From Cydia pomonella (lineage: Eukaryota > Arthropoda > Insecta > Lepidoptera > Tortricidae), in NCBI RefSeq assembly GCF_033807575.1, contig NC_084711.1, positions 13,330,001-13,394,000 on the forward strand: 64,000 bases of DNA, read 5' to 3'. The position numbers and the translations under genes were made by a program. Within the stretch, counting starts at the first letter, position 1; every line of letters starts with the position of its first letter. Below, one piece after another: positions 1-11,005 of the stretch. The notes beneath the pieces are model-generated. The model was given only the letters and a program-made list of their open reading frames with translations, searched no databases and was not told where the DNA came from.

Positions 1-2329
1 CGTTTTGGGAAAATTCCTCGCACAATAGCGTGCCATTAATGTTCTACTACTGGAAATGGCTACAATACGCTTTAAAATACGCTATTATAGCACAGATATC
101 GATTGTTTACATCCTTTTATGTGTTACTCAGTCGGGAGAATGAGTATTGTTTGCTCGATGAGGATAATATTTCGTTCAGAATTTAAATGCACCTGTTTTC
201 ATAGCAGCGCGCGCAGCTCCAAAGGATTCTTTCACCCAAAGAATCCTACAATTACACAATACAATTAAATTCATCTTATACTTAGTCAGGCTATAAGTTC
301 TGTCACACAGGTATTTACAGATAAAAAGATTCCTTACTATTCATATAAATAGTTTGAAAGCTTATTTAATGCTGAATTATAAGTACTTACTTACAATATA
401 TTTTAACGTAATTTTCTGTCTCAGTTTTGCATAATTCTATATAATACTCGAAAAAAGTTATATAAAAAAACACGTCCAATAAAATACGCTCCCTGTTCAG
501 GTTATATTGATCCCTATTTATTTCTCTTTTCATCAAAGCTGGGTCATTACGACTAACTTAATTTGAATATATATTTCGTGTGAATTGGACTGACAAGGTT
601 GCTATTGTACGTGTTTTACCACATCTACTCTTGTTGTATGGTAGTCAAATATAAGGGTGTTACTGAAAAGTACCCTAAATTTGAAGGGTATTAGCTGAAG
701 TAGGATGGTAGGGTAGGAAGTACCGAATTGTCGGATAACTAAATGCAGGTTTCGAAAGTATGCTCTAATAAAGTAGGTTCATATAAATACACAATTGTAT
801 TTATTAAAGTGATACTGATTTTTACTCCCTTTTGTGAAGTAATTTTTCACAAACCAGCCGCGTGCTCACGTCTAACGACAATAAAGTAAACAAATAATAA
901 AAAGGCACGTATTATATTACGTTTTGGCCTGTATAAAAACGTAAACTTTGTATTACATTCTATCAGTCAAAACATTTACTGTGACATAGGTAACTTATGA
1001 CCTGACTAAGTACTTCAAAATCTAAGTCAAATTATTAATTTAGATAACAATCGATAAATTAGTTGTAGCGCATTTCAACGAGTATGCCTAATTTTGCCTT
1101 ACTCGAGAGCTACTTGAGATTTCGTTTTAACCCCTATTGTGTAGTTATTAGTTAGTTGCCGGTAGTCGGTAATATCGTCTGGCGTACAGAGATTATTGGA
1201 TTCTACGAATCATTAACGTACAGATAATTATACTTCGTATCACTTTGTCCAAATGTCAACTAACATAAATAATAGGTAAATATATTTTATGAAAAAAAAA
1301 CAGTGATCTATTATATGCCATAATGGTAATAAACGGAGTCACGGATATAACGAAATATTAGGGTTTTTGCCATTTTGGCTAAATAACTTTAAAATAGCAG
1401 TCATAAAATTTACAAAATTGTTTATAATTAGGTACATGAGGACGTGAGTAGAGCTTATTAGAAATACGAATTGCTATTATTCCGTGGAATTGCCGAAAAA
1501 TACATGTAGGCAATTTATATTTATACATTTCATCTTCTTATTTTGCTATTAATAAGAATATATTTATGTACACAAATAAATTACGATTAACAAAATAAAA
1601 ACTAAAAGATGATAAAACCTAGATTAAATGTAATACTAAAAATATAACTACTGAGTACCTAAATAAAATTAACTTAAAAATACTTGCTTAAAAGGAATTT
1701 CTAAATGCTATTTATAAATATTAGTAGTATATTTCGGACTCATCGAAGATAGTTAGGGAACGAGTATTATTGCTTAATCACTAATTAGTCTTATCTTTTG
1801 TTTCAGATAAATGAGCTCTCTCTAAATAGAAACATCGATATTCGAGTAAGGACTACTGTGTATCAAATGTAGATAATTAATTAATACTGGATAACTAACA
1901 ATAGGAATATATTTAGTATAAGAGTTCTAGAAATGTTTGTAAAGTTGTACATAGTAGGTAAATTGTAGATCTGACAATAGTCTTCGCGTCTTTTGAGCCA
2001 TGACGCGAAAACTATAAGAGTATCTGCATACGTGAGTTTTTTATCGAATTGTTTAGTGTTAAATATAATAATTTAGTAAATATTAAAATATGTTCTAGTG
2101 GTATTGTTAGTAAAATATTGTGGGTTAATTAAATTAACTCTTAATTTTATATAGGCAACATTTGAAGTAAGATTGTGTTACTACTAGGGTCCAAAGAAAA
2201 TTCTTATTACGAATGTAGTATGAAAAGTAAGTAATTATGCCATTATTAAATGCATTTACTGATTACCGTCTTTAGATGATTGTTAATGTACACAGCACTA
2301 TTATGTATACCTATGAGTAGGTGGACTTA
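1..2329. other. AT-rich stretch without a recognisable gene
   Basis: No reading frame here resembles a known protein. The only frame of note (56-268, 70 codons) has no recognisable motif. A small perfect hairpin, aggattctt...aagaatcct, lies near 223-247. The rest is AT-rich with short homopolymer runs. Confidence 0.6.
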
Positions 2330-2332
2330 AGA

Positions 2333-2440
2333 GGAAAGGGGACGGCCGTTTCTCGATACGTAGTCCCCATTTCCTCTCTGGATATTTTATTATATAAAAT
2401 GAGGACTACGTTTGTATGAAAAGCCGATTTCGCGCGGATC
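2333..2440. repeat. Hairpin MITE remnant with 'tacgtagtcccc' arms
   Basis: Two inverted arms are visible. The left (about 2343-2371) reads ...gatacgtagtccccattt. The right (about 2397-2427) reads aaatgaggactacgtttgta.... They pair around a short AT loop. A single arm of the same kind (aatggggactgcgtttgta) recurs near 40190-40213, so this is a dispersed repeat and not a local accident. No transposase is present and no target-site duplication was found. Confidence 0.5.
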
Positions 2441-2530
2441 CTCCACTTTCACCTTGAATTCAATTTTGATAACGTACGATAAAAGTCAATGTTTGCAAGT
2501 AATACCGAATTCACGTTCACAGATTCATTA

Positions 2531-2799
2531 AGGGCCTCCGCTAGCTGACGCCCGCCGCCGCGTGCGCACGCTCGTGGGTCCTGAGGGCCTACCGCGAACC
2601 ACGTTCGACGTGTTGCCTCTCTGTCGCACTCGTACGTACGAAGTAAGTGTAAGCAACACGTCGAACGTGCTTCGCGGTAGCCCCTCTGCTCCCAGGCAAA
2701 ATCCGTCGCACGCGCCCGCGCCAGTTAGCGCTGTTCATACAATTTCATATTAGACGGGGCGTCCGTTCCGGATAATCCGCGTCAGCTAGCGGAGGCCCT
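2531..2799. mobile_element. MITE with 21-bp terminal inverted repeats, carrying a nested MITE
   Basis: The terminal inverted repeats are perfect over 21 bp: agggcctccgctagctgac at 2531 and its complement, gtcagctagcggaggccct, ending at 2799. The interior is far richer in G+C than its surroundings. A second inverted-repeat element (2584-2685) lies inside it. The frame at 2562-2753 only reads through the two hairpins and is not a gene. The target-site duplication is unclear because the flanks are A-rich. It is non-autonomous, and the superfamily is not assigned. Confidence 0.75.
2584..2685. mobile_element. Nested short hairpin MITE
   Basis: Arms of about 33 bp (agggcctaccgcgaaccacg... and its complement ...cttcgcggtagcccct) surround a loop of about 36 bp. 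The same hairpin occurs alone at 55827-55942, which shows that it is an independent unit inserted into the 2531-2799 element. The trinucleotide ctg flanks both ends here, but the 55.8-kb copy does not support this as a target duplication. Confidence 0.7.
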
Positions 2800-3270
2800 A
2801 AAAAACTCTTATTTTATCCTACGAGTACTTTTGTAATATTTACCTATACTTATAGTATATAAGCGAAATACTATTTCTGTTTGACAGTTTAAGCATTACA
2901 GTGTGACTGTACGATTTGAAATATTTTTGTAATTTTTTTACCTACCTTGTATGTAATATTGTTTTGTATGATAGAAATATTTATGTTATTCGTCTGTTGT
3001 ACCTAATGTTCTATCGACACCAAATAAACTCTACCAAATATACGTGTTCACTGTATCTACTTGTTTGGATTTATATTAGGTCCAAAAACCTGTCGTAGAT
3101 TCTAAATTTAGAAACAGTAAATAGATCTTGCTTACGTAAGTATTTTTTACCTAAACTATTAAAAACCTACAGGCAATTTCTTTCTTACTCGACATAATGC
3201 GATATTACACAATGGCTAAGTTGGTCTTATTTAAAATGAGAAAAAAAATTAGGCAGTGTTTCTGAGTTTC
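2800..3270. other. No gene seen
   Basis: AT-rich sequence between the 2.5-kb MITE and a Helitron end. The 60-codon frame at 2916-3098 is low-complexity and hydrophobic, with no motif, and is probably chance. Confidence 0.5.
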
Positions 3271-3464
3271 CGCTATCACTACACCTTTTAAAACAAAGTA
3301 CCCGCGCGATCATACATTCTATGTGTATGTATGATCGCCATAAACTCAAAAACTACTGAACAGATTTTCATGCGGTTTTCACCAATCAATAGAGTGATTC
3401 TTGAAAAAGGTTTATGTGTATAATTTGTTTGTGTAATCCGCACGAAGCCGGGGCGGGTCGCTAG
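3271..3464 (+). mobile_element. Helitron 3' end (non-autonomous, truncated)
   Basis: The block from cgctatcact through 'aactcaaaaactactgaac' to 'gaagccggggcgggtcgctag' matches, from memory, the 3' part of a very common lepidopteran Helitron family. The 3' end shows the expected features: a short GC hairpin (ccgcacgaagccggggcgg) followed closely by CTAG at 3461-3464 and a T. The usual 5' TC end is not seen, so this is a 3' fragment. An internal hairpin gcgatcatac...gtatgatcgc sits near 3306-3343. Confidence 0.7.
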
Positions 3465-3782
3465 TTAGCTATTAACGTGTTACGAATCACTATTCAGGAG
3501 TGTCACGTGCTCATTGGTTATGTAATTATTGATTAACCCAGATGCTACTTTAAGGCATCACTCGATAAACATCGATTTAATTGCCTTTAGTTTGTAATTA
3601 ATTGATGGTTTCTCTAATTACGTTAAATACTACCTTATCATCATAATAGGTAGCATCAAAGTCTACACTACCATAATCATATTATTGGGTGGCTCATTTT
3701 AAATATCTACACTTATATGGTATGGTTGACAGGAGTGACAAACGTGTAGGTAACTATACCATGAGTTTTACGCGGCCTTAAA

Positions 3783-3880
3783 CGCTAGCGACTACGTCAA
3801 CTCAAACACACTGCATTTCGCTTGCACCAATGGCAGTGCGAGATAGACGCATTGTGAGTTAATTTACGCAGTCGCTAGCG
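3783..3880. repeat. Imperfect hairpin MITE
   Basis: The left arm cgctagcgactacgtcaact and the right arm ...tgagttaatttacgcagtcgctagcg are inverted copies closing a loop of about 50 bp. The loop is itself partly self-complementary (tttcgcttgcaccaatg / ggcagtgcgag). It is about 98 bp long and has no coding content. A smaller hairpin, tatggtatgg...ctatacca, lies just upstream at 3716-3762. Confidence 0.6.
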
Positions 3881-3889
3881 AATATGTCA

Positions 3890-5214
3890 GTGACAAACTC
3901 GTGGTACTAATAATTAATATAATAGCGTTTTTCGATAATGGTATGTACCTAAGTAGGTATGTACATATCGGATATCTTTTTATACTTATAAAAATCGTAC
4001 TCATATAAGAAGATGGACTGATTTGGATAGCCACGTCTTATTTGCAGGAATGACAAATGTGTGCATAATAATTATTCAATTGTCAATATATATATAAAAC
4101 TTCTTTTCGTATTGCGTGAACGGCTGAATTTGTTGTTTTATTTTTTATCAGCCTGGGAAATCTCCCTTCTGCAAATATTATTGACTAATTATAAATACTC
4201 TCGCCACACCCGGTTTTATACAAAATCTCTAGATAAAGTATGAAGTAATTGTCATTTTTATAGTTACGTAAATTTACAGAATACCTGAGTATACGCGTAC
4301 CTAACATTAGATACTGGTATCTCAAACAATTACATTTAAGCATCATAGTACGAATATTGCGTTCTACGTGCAATTTTGGTACATCACATGTACGGAATCT
4401 TGTGTAGGTACCTAAGTATGCACAATATGTAAGGATGAAGCGAGGAAACATCTGCATATCTCCGAGAAGCAGCGAGGCATCCATATCGTCCCGGCTTTAT
4501 GAAGTTTATCTGTATTAAATCCGCTCATTTACTGCTTAACATCCACGTGACTAGAAATATGTCACGTGCTTACTTTATATTCGCTTTCACTTCATTTGAG
4601 ATACGTTAAGTAAAAGGCCAGGGCCACCAATTGGACTACTTAAAACTATCCAGACTGCCTAAGACCGCCTGCGAAAAACTCTAATCTACTTACAGTTCTA
4701 TAGATAATGGGCCAATATTTATTCCGTTGTCGATTTTTTCGGAATTACATTTGTTTGGTTTGAATAACTCCTCATTCTGGGTTGAAAAAATACCAAAATT
4801 ACAACTTGTCCCGAAAAAAAGTGTGTAATATTCCGTTAATAAGAAGATTTTAGAGCATACGGTGAAGTTGCGCTGATATTGTACAGAATAGGAAACCATG
4901 TGTCTATCAAAAGTTATAAAAAAAGCTCGGCCTATAGGTATTCAAAAGTACGTTATAACCTTTGACTACGAATTTAAATTCGGACCCTCAGATATCAACT
5001 TTCGTCATGATTAGTGCAAATTTTCCGTCGGACGTTTCAAGCTACAAGCAAAAAATTGAAAAGAGCAAATTTTTTTGTACACCTCCTGGGATGAGCAAAT
5101 TCGGATTAGGTACACGCATTTAGAACCAAATAAAGGTATCAAGACGATTTTGAGCTTGCTGGAAATTAATTCTTCAAAAAATCTAATTTGATTGGCGTAT
5201 ATGTGAAGACGTAA
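3890..5214. other. No recognisable gene
   Basis: Three short frames (4061-4243 +, 4185-4484 -, 4690-4899 -) lack motifs and lie in AT-rich DNA. A hairpin, ggtatgtacctaagtaggta, sits at about 3940-3960. No dispersed repeat was recognised here. Confidence 0.5.
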
Positions 5215-5692
5215 TAACGTCCGTCCGTCTGTCCATGTGTCACAACCATTTCCCTCGGAAACCTATTTTTAGAGGTGGAGGAGGGATAAATGTAAAATTT
5301 ACATGTGGTACACCAATCGAAAGGTCTTCAAAAATAACATTAAGGTTACTAAGAATGTTTTTTAGTGAATACTTTTGAAAATAATCGCTCCGAAAGTCAA
5401 AAATATTGGAATTAATTGAAAGGGTTTACCTCTAGCTTTTGAATCGGGCGCGCAAGGTATTAAAAAAAACAACAGATAAAATCTTAATAAATAGTTTGCA
5501 CTAAAATTATTTTGAATATGACCTGATAAGTAATTAAAGACTTAAAAAAGCTGTTTTTTATTAAAACGATGTAAGTGCCGGGATGATACGCTCTTTTGAA
5601 TGTATCGCCTCTTGGATTGTGTAAAGGTAGGTACGGAACTCTCCATCCTTATGCGTGGTCCGACACGCACTTGGCCGGGTTTTCCATAAATC
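5215..5692 (+). repeat. Degenerate 'gtccgtctgtcc ... cacttggcc' repeat
   Basis: It starts with the pyrimidine-rich acgtccgtccgtctgtcca and ends with a variant of the lepidopteran tail 'ggtccgacacgcacttggcc'. In between is 'aatcgctccgaaag', also seen in the 6.7-kb and 63.6-kb copies of the same broad family. It is much decayed and has no coding content. The boundaries are approximate. Confidence 0.5.
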
Positions 5693-5935
5693 CACTTACA
5701 TATTCCTATTGTTAAACCGATCAATTCAGTGACCCTAAAGGTCTTATTGGCAATAAAAACGAATATATGTGAAAAGCAAATATTTTTTAATATTGTATTT
5801 CATTAACATAATTATAGGCACGTACTTTAATGCATATTTTCGTATATTGAAAATTTCGTAAAATTATATTTTAACCTATTTTTAGTAGCAGCAATGGGTA
5901 TCGTGACTTATATTGAACCATTTAAATCTCAACTA

Positions 5936-6285
5936 TTAACCTTTTGAACGCCAAGAACACCGCATGTCGTCTTCACTACGTCGTTCCCATAGCGCCAGGG
6001 ACAATTATAGATCTAAATTTTTAAAGTTGAAAAATTACTGCCTTGGGTTGGACTTGAACTCACGGCCTCTGGATTTTGGTTCAGTAATTTTTCCACTTTT
6101 AAAATTTATTCTAAACTTAATAGCATCGTTCGCAGACGTTTCTGCTTGTCAAAAATTAATTATAGATCTTATGGCGGACGCTGTAGTAACCTTCACACTT
6201 TCAAGTAAAGTTTACATGAGCTCGCTTTTGCCCGAGACGTGTGTCAGTGACATTTTTGTTAATGAAAAAGCGTTCAAAAGGTTAA
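5936..6285. mobile_element. TTAA-flanked MITE (piggyBac-like target)
   Basis: Inverted ends ccttttgaacgc (from 5940) and gcgttcaaaagg (to 6281) are bounded on both sides by TTAA (5936-5939 and 6282-6285), the target duplication typical of piggyBac transposons. The interior holds most of an open frame (5964-6359 +, 131 codons) whose product has a Lys/Asn-rich tail and matches nothing I know. That frame runs past the right end of the element, so I treat it as chance. It is a non-autonomous element. Confidence 0.65.
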
Positions 6286-6692
6286 AATCCTACAAAACTA
6301 ACAAAAACAAAGACAAGAAAAAAGACAATTTAAATTATAGATTTAATATTAAAGAGTAAAAGACAAGCAGACTATTTCTAAACCTCCTAAGTGCGTAATA
6401 CAAATTAATCAGAAATTCAATCAACTGAATTAATTGTTCATCAAGAGATCTCGAACGAACCATTAAATAATTAACAAGAAGTGCTCAGATGGTTAGTTAT
6501 TCTGTATGAACAAAGTTTTCGATCCTCAATCAATTCCGCATGGACTGCCATAAACAAGCCAGCAACAGATTTTATCAGGAAGTTCTTCCCGAGTGACAAC
6601 TCGGAAAGTGGTTAAGAGGAATTCCTAATTGCGATTTTTTCATACAAACGCGCTCGGCTGTTTCCACCCTGGATTATTAACCTAGAGCGATG
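6286..6692. other. No gene seen
   Basis: Spacer between the TTAA element and the next repeat. It has AT-rich sequence with 'ggttagttattctg'-type unique DNA and no motif that I recognise. Confidence 0.45.
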
Positions 6693-7333
6693 ATTTTTAG
6701 GGTTCCGTAGTCAACTAGGAACCCTTATAGTTTCGCCATGTCCGTCTATCTGTCTGTCTGTCCGAGGCTTTGCTCCGTGGTCGTTAGTGCTAGGAAGCTG
6801 AAATTTGGCATGGATATAATAAATAAATAAAGCCGACAAAGTCGTACAATAAAATCTCAAAATTTAATTTTTTTTATGGTACCTCCCCACCACGTAAAGT
6901 GGGGGTCAACTTTTTTTTTGCATCAACCCTACAGTGTGGGGTATCGTTGGAAAGGTTTTCAAAACTAATAGGGGTCTTCAACAAACATTTTTTTAATAAA
7001 GTGAATATTTTCGGAGATAAACGCTCCGAAAGAAAAAAATAATGGGTCCCCCCCTCTAACTTTTGAACCATAGGTCCAATAAATATGGAAAAAATCGTGG
7101 AAGTAGAGCTTAAGAAAGACATTAAATGAAAACTATAGCGGATATTATCAGTTTAGCTGTTTTTGAGTTATCGCAAAAAGTTTCCCCTTCATAGTAAAAA
7201 GACGTACACCCACAGTTCATCCCTTGGTTAACAATCTACCATACTTTAAGCTCCAGTTTAGCTTATTGTGACGGAAGAGTAACTACGGAACCCTACTCTG
7301 AGCATGGCCCGACATGCTCTTGGCCGGTTTTAT
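6693..7333 (+). repeat. 'agggttccgtag' dispersed repeat, full-length-looking copy
   Basis: It begins tttttagggttccgtagtca, then gtctgtctgtccgaggct. It ends ctacggaaccctactctgag followed by gacatgctcttggccggttt, so the two ends carry a short inverted 'agggttccgtag / ctacggaaccct' pair. The same family appears inverted at 63555-64000, cut by the window edge. Related subfamilies are at 35779-36364 and 60075-60400. The minus frame at 6874-7122 is not a gene. It is a non-coding, probably non-autonomous element. Confidence 0.65.
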
Positions 7334-7358
7334 TTCAAATAAGATCAATATGATCAAT

Positions 7359-7521
7359 ATCTGTGCCGCTATTTTTTACTTTTTTGGATTATTTTATTTT
7401 GAAGAAACTTACAGCGCCTCGAAAATCGCAAAAAAATGGTCAATTGAATTGGCTGCAAAAAAGGCCCAGTATACAAATATGACAACAAATATCCAAAAAA
7501 TCAAAACATAGCGGCACAGAT
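7359..7521. repeat. Short hairpin MITE with 'atctgtgccgct' ends
   Basis: Inverted ends atctgtgccgct (7359-7370) and agcggcacagat (7510-7521) frame an AT-rich body. The 65-codon frame at 7314-7511 simply spans it and is not considered coding. Confidence 0.5.
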
Positions 7522-7524
7522 TAT

Positions 7525-7700
7525 TTCTTCCTCTTGCAGTTTCCAAAATTTAATAATCGTTGGTTGCGTTTTGGAGGAGAAAACATTTGAGAGCGAAAAC
7601 TGGATTTTTGAGTATTTTGCGTGGGAATTTTAGTCCGTGCTGCAGTTGTCCTTATCGCACTAATGCACTCCGGCCCACCGCAGCGCAGCGCGACAGAAAC
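7525..7700 (+). repeat. Dispersed repeat, pair of 63030-63230
   Basis: The order of blocks 'ttccaaaattt', 'gttttggaggag', 'gagagcgaaaactggatttt' and 'gctgcagttgtc' is shared with 63.03-63.23 kb in the same orientation, with moderate divergence. Both lie close to a copy of the 'agggttccgtag' family, so they may be parts of one larger unit. Confidence 0.5.
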
Positions 7701-8157
7701 AGCTTCAAAAATTCGAGATTTGCAAAGTTGCTCAGCTAGGAATTGCTCTTAAGGACCTCGTAACAAAGACCGAAATTATCGTGTCACTTTTAGATTGTCA
7801 CTGACGCCTTATTTATCGACTTTTGATATACGTATATCGTATATCGGAACAAAATGAGCAAAGAACACATTATATTAAAGTAGAGATAAACAACAATCGG
7901 TTTTATCGCTAAATGGCGATTACTTCTGAGTAGCTTTTGAGTAGCTAAAAACGAGAAATAGATATTTTATGCAATGAAAATAATGATAAATTAATATTAA
8001 TAATTGAAAAATATGTAAAAATATTTTAAAGTGCTATTAAATTAATCAAATTAAATATTTTTAAACATAAACAAATATATTTAATTATTAACGGCAGTAT
8101 TTTTAAAGTAAATATCATTTACACTACGTGGTTTCTATGAATTCGTAATATCATTTA
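7701..8157. other. No gene seen
   Basis: AT-rich DNA with many aattaat-type runs (7980-8110). No frame or repeat was recognised. Confidence 0.45.
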
Positions 8158-8305
8158 AAAAAAAGTTATAACTCCCTAGTGAGTTATAGCTTTTTTTTCA
8201 CAATCCATAACTCCCGCGGGAACAATATAGGCCTTTGTCCTTCAGTACACCTGCTTGAAATAAGATCTTTTTCGAGCAAGTGTGATGAAAATGTGTTTTT
8301 CATCT
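8158..8305 (+). repeat. 'gttataactccc' palindrome plus dispersed repeat
   Basis: Near-perfect palindrome at 8161-8196 (agttataactccctagtgag / ttatagcttt), followed by a conserved block (ccataactcccgcgggaaca, ccttcagtacacctgc, ttttcgagcaagtgtgatga). The same block recurs in the same orientation at 35535-35632. It is non-coding. Confidence 0.6.
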
Positions 8306-8970
8306 CTCCTATTCGGAAAGTTCACCTTTCATAAGCGGATAGCCGGGTGGAAAATTGCATTATACTTCGAGCAACGGCTAACAGCCATATATGCTATATT
8401 ATTCAGTTAAAAGCTCTCATATTAGCTTCCGCATTTTCAGACCAAGTATTATCGAAATTAAATGTCAATTGCATTGCATTATTAAATAATTATACCATGT
8501 ACTTGTATTTAATATGAAATCAACAAATAAACGCTAATAAATCAATTTAAATGACGATGAATGTTTAAAATATTATCATTACATCAAACATTTTAATTAC
8601 ATTGTGCAAAACGCTTGTAAGTACGGAAAATATTTCTAAAAATTGATTATCAACGTATTATTGGGCCACCCCAGTACCCACGTATTAACGTCTTTACGTT
8701 TCCTATTTCGGAAGCGTAAAGACGTTGGTAAAACAAATTGACTGGTACAATCCAAAACTAAGTCGGGAGCAGTATGACCGACTTAATACAGAACCAGAAA
8801 TTCGCTAAGGATATACGTATAGATATGCTTGTTGCTTGTCATATATGCCAGGCGAGCAAAGTCAACGACTGACAAAATATTTTAAAAATATGGTTATTAC
8901 ATAGTCATAGTAGAAATATTACCTGACAAGTTATTAAATAAATTAAAATATTTGGCAAGGTGCAAAGTCA
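8306..8970. other. No gene; one short hairpin
   Basis: Apart from a clean hairpin at 8688-8727 (aacgtctttacg / cgtaaagacgtt) nothing was recognised. Confidence 0.45.
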
Positions 8971-9056
8971 ATTATTTATTTATTTAATCTTTATTGCACA
9001 AAAGAAAACTTTATAGTACAAAAGACGGACTTAATGCCATGAGGCATTCTCTACCA
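8971..9056 (-). mobile_element. LINE 3' tail fragment (minus strand)
   Basis: The run tttatttaatctttattgca followed by 'gacggacttaatgcc' and 'aggcattctctacca' is the reverse complement of a common lepidopteran LINE 3' end. Other copies are at 42660-42770 (same orientation) and 31363-31460 (opposite). Only the terminal part of about 85 bp is kept, as expected from 5' truncation. Confidence 0.6.
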
Positions 9057-9590
9057 TTATTAAATTAGGCATAATTTTTTTTGAAATATAACGTTCAAAT
9101 GTATTTATTTTATTTATTATTTATTTTCTAATCTATTTAAAAATCTTTAATGTCGTAAAAAGAGTAGCCACTTTCTTAATTTAAAAAAAATATTGGGGTA
9201 CTAGGGGTTGAATAGGTCTGCGCTGGTGTACGAGGTACATATCATATCTAATAGTACCTAACATAGTGTAAACCTCTAACAGATCTACATAAATTGAGAG
9301 GACATTTAGAATCAGACTGATATTACGTCCTAAGTCTAACTAATCCTAAGATTAGTTACGCTCCATACAACATAGCCGCATAAATGCCTCTAAAGATAAC
9401 CGTACACTATCACATATCATTCAGATTTTACGGCTAAAAACTTATAGTCATAAATTCGTATCTATAAAATGTAGGCACCTACCTACATTAATATTTTCAC
9501 TTTCTTAGGTCTTACTATTTATATTTGATTTATAATAAATACATTTAATAGCAGGAATAACAGATTAAAATAAATTTAACTAAGAACTAA
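9057..9590. other. No gene seen
   Basis: AT-rich DNA with short 'ggtacctacctac'-like motifs and no recognisable repeat or frame. Confidence 0.4.
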
Positions 9591-9624
9591 ACAAATTAAA
9601 CTAAAACTACCTAAAAATAAAAGC

Positions 9625-10320
9625 CTACAAATAGAAAATTGGCCCCAGGTCTGTGCCATTTGGTAGGGTGTCTAGAAGGCTGGCGGCGTTGCCGCGCTGA
9701 ACGGCAACGCCAACGCGTTGGGCGAGATCTGCTCCAGCCTTCCGGTCACCCGTTGCGTCTATTAGCGCCCCTTTATAAATGCAGCAAGTGTCAATGGCTG
9801 CATATTAGCGCCAGCCTAAGCAGAGGTCCCTGGAAAATGGGATGGGGCGATACCCTCGCGCCGTCCCATCCTCGGGGTCGTCCTAACCTCCCATCATCAC
9901 GCGCTAGCTTAGATCTGTCGGTTTAGAACCGATGGCGCTCCGGCGGTGAAGTGGGCCCGGAGCAGTATGTCATTAAGATTGGCCGTGGCGTGGCGTGCCT
10001 GGCGGCCGGCGCTCTTGGTGCAAGAGAGGCCGTGGGTGCCAAACTTCGACACGTCAGTGGCAACGGTGTGGGGCCACGCATGCCACCCCCAAGCGCAACG
10101 ATACCGCGAACCTAAAACTACTGCTAGTAACTGTAGCCATGCGCCGGATTCCCATTTCGTTCCAGCAAGAAGACGAGCTCACTCTGCAGGGCTGGTGGCC
10201 ATTTCATAAAGATTATCACGTACCATCACACAGAGCGGCTCGTCCCATTGATGTGGCGAATGGCGCATCTCGGGCAGGTCCTTGTTGGGGCAGGCAGCCT
10301 TCCAGCTATCCACGGCTTCT
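9625..10320 (-). pseudogene. C-terminal remnant of a LINE reverse-transcriptase ORF
   Basis: Read on the minus strand, this is the tail of a non-LTR retrotransposon polyprotein, downstream of the polymerase domain. Recognisable blocks in order are: EAVDSWKAACP with WDEPLC; an ARLLAG...ESGAWL block; a Cys-rich HGLSCTKSAGR block; ATANLNDILLRA with APSVL; and finally ATGDRKAGADLAQRVGVAVQ then RGNAASLLDTLP, ending at a TAG (complement of 9625-9627). This order is typical of a family of arthropod LINE C-termini. It is broken: an in-frame TGA (complement of 10179-10181), frame changes around 10060-10110 and 9750-9900, and another stop near 9810. The 5' part is missing. The plus-strand frames at 9639-10348 are shadows. 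GC content is higher than in the surroundings, as expected for former coding DNA. The element is dead. Confidence 0.8.
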
Positions 10321-10945
10321 GAGAAAAAAGGTAAATCTAAACTGTTAGTGTTGATTTTTAGAATTTAAGAACCTTTACTTCTTTAGGACCTTTACAAACT
10401 TATGAGTAGTTAATTACGTGTAGGTATTTTTAAGCCGGCCCTTGGTCAGCCCGGATAATACGAAACAATTAATTTCATCATGTTACACACCATACGGACA
10501 CACAAAACAAAAAAACTGAGATAAACAATTTCCCGAATCCTAATTAATTTAACCTTAAATGCTGGAATTAAAGTTAAAACGCTTTTCAATTAAATAGTCA
10601 TTTTAAATTAAAAGTAGGTATCTGTACTACTCGTTACTGCCCAAACATTTGAGCAGCGGCCAATCCTCTCTGAAAACATTATGAAATGACGTGTTGAAAA
10701 TAGGGAACCCTAATAATTGCGTGGCTCGTACAATGGGAAGGTTAATTGTTGAGGCGAACCCGCGGGCACACCTCGGTTATAGTTGGTAATTTGTTCTATC
10801 ACGTCCCACGACATCAAAGGCCCGAATGCAAAAGTTGTGACTATTCATATGTTCCCAGTTACTCGTTTAAGTCAAATTAGTTTAGGGTGGTTACCGCCAT
10901 AATCAAAAATATTAGGAAAACTGTGTTTAACGAACGGCCGTCATT
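10321..10945. other. No gene seen
   Basis: Largely AT-rich with one GC-richer patch at 10740-10770. No protein similarity was recognised on either strand. Confidence 0.4.
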
Positions 10946-10949
10946 CTGA

Positions 10950-11005
10950 GGCTGCGTTTCGATCAAAGCTGTGCGATGCGAGGTAGCTGAGCCATACACA
11001 ATAGG
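10950..11005 (+). repeat. Fragment of a 'gaggctgcgtttc' repeat
   Basis: The phrase gaggctgcgtttcgatcaaa with 'gctgtgcgatgcgag' resembles the end of a lepidopteran MITE family that I recall as 'ctgcgtttccaccagagatg'. The other end was not found, so this is a weak call. Confidence 0.3.

Noticed and set aside
5964..6359. 131-codon plus-strand frame as a novel gene
   Set aside because: It overlaps and overruns the TTAA-bounded MITE, has no known motif, and its Lys/Asn-rich end is typical of AT-rich chance translation.
9639..10348. Plus-strand frames of 87-117 codons in GC-rich DNA
   Set aside because: They are shadows of the minus-strand LINE remnant, where the recognisable protein blocks are.
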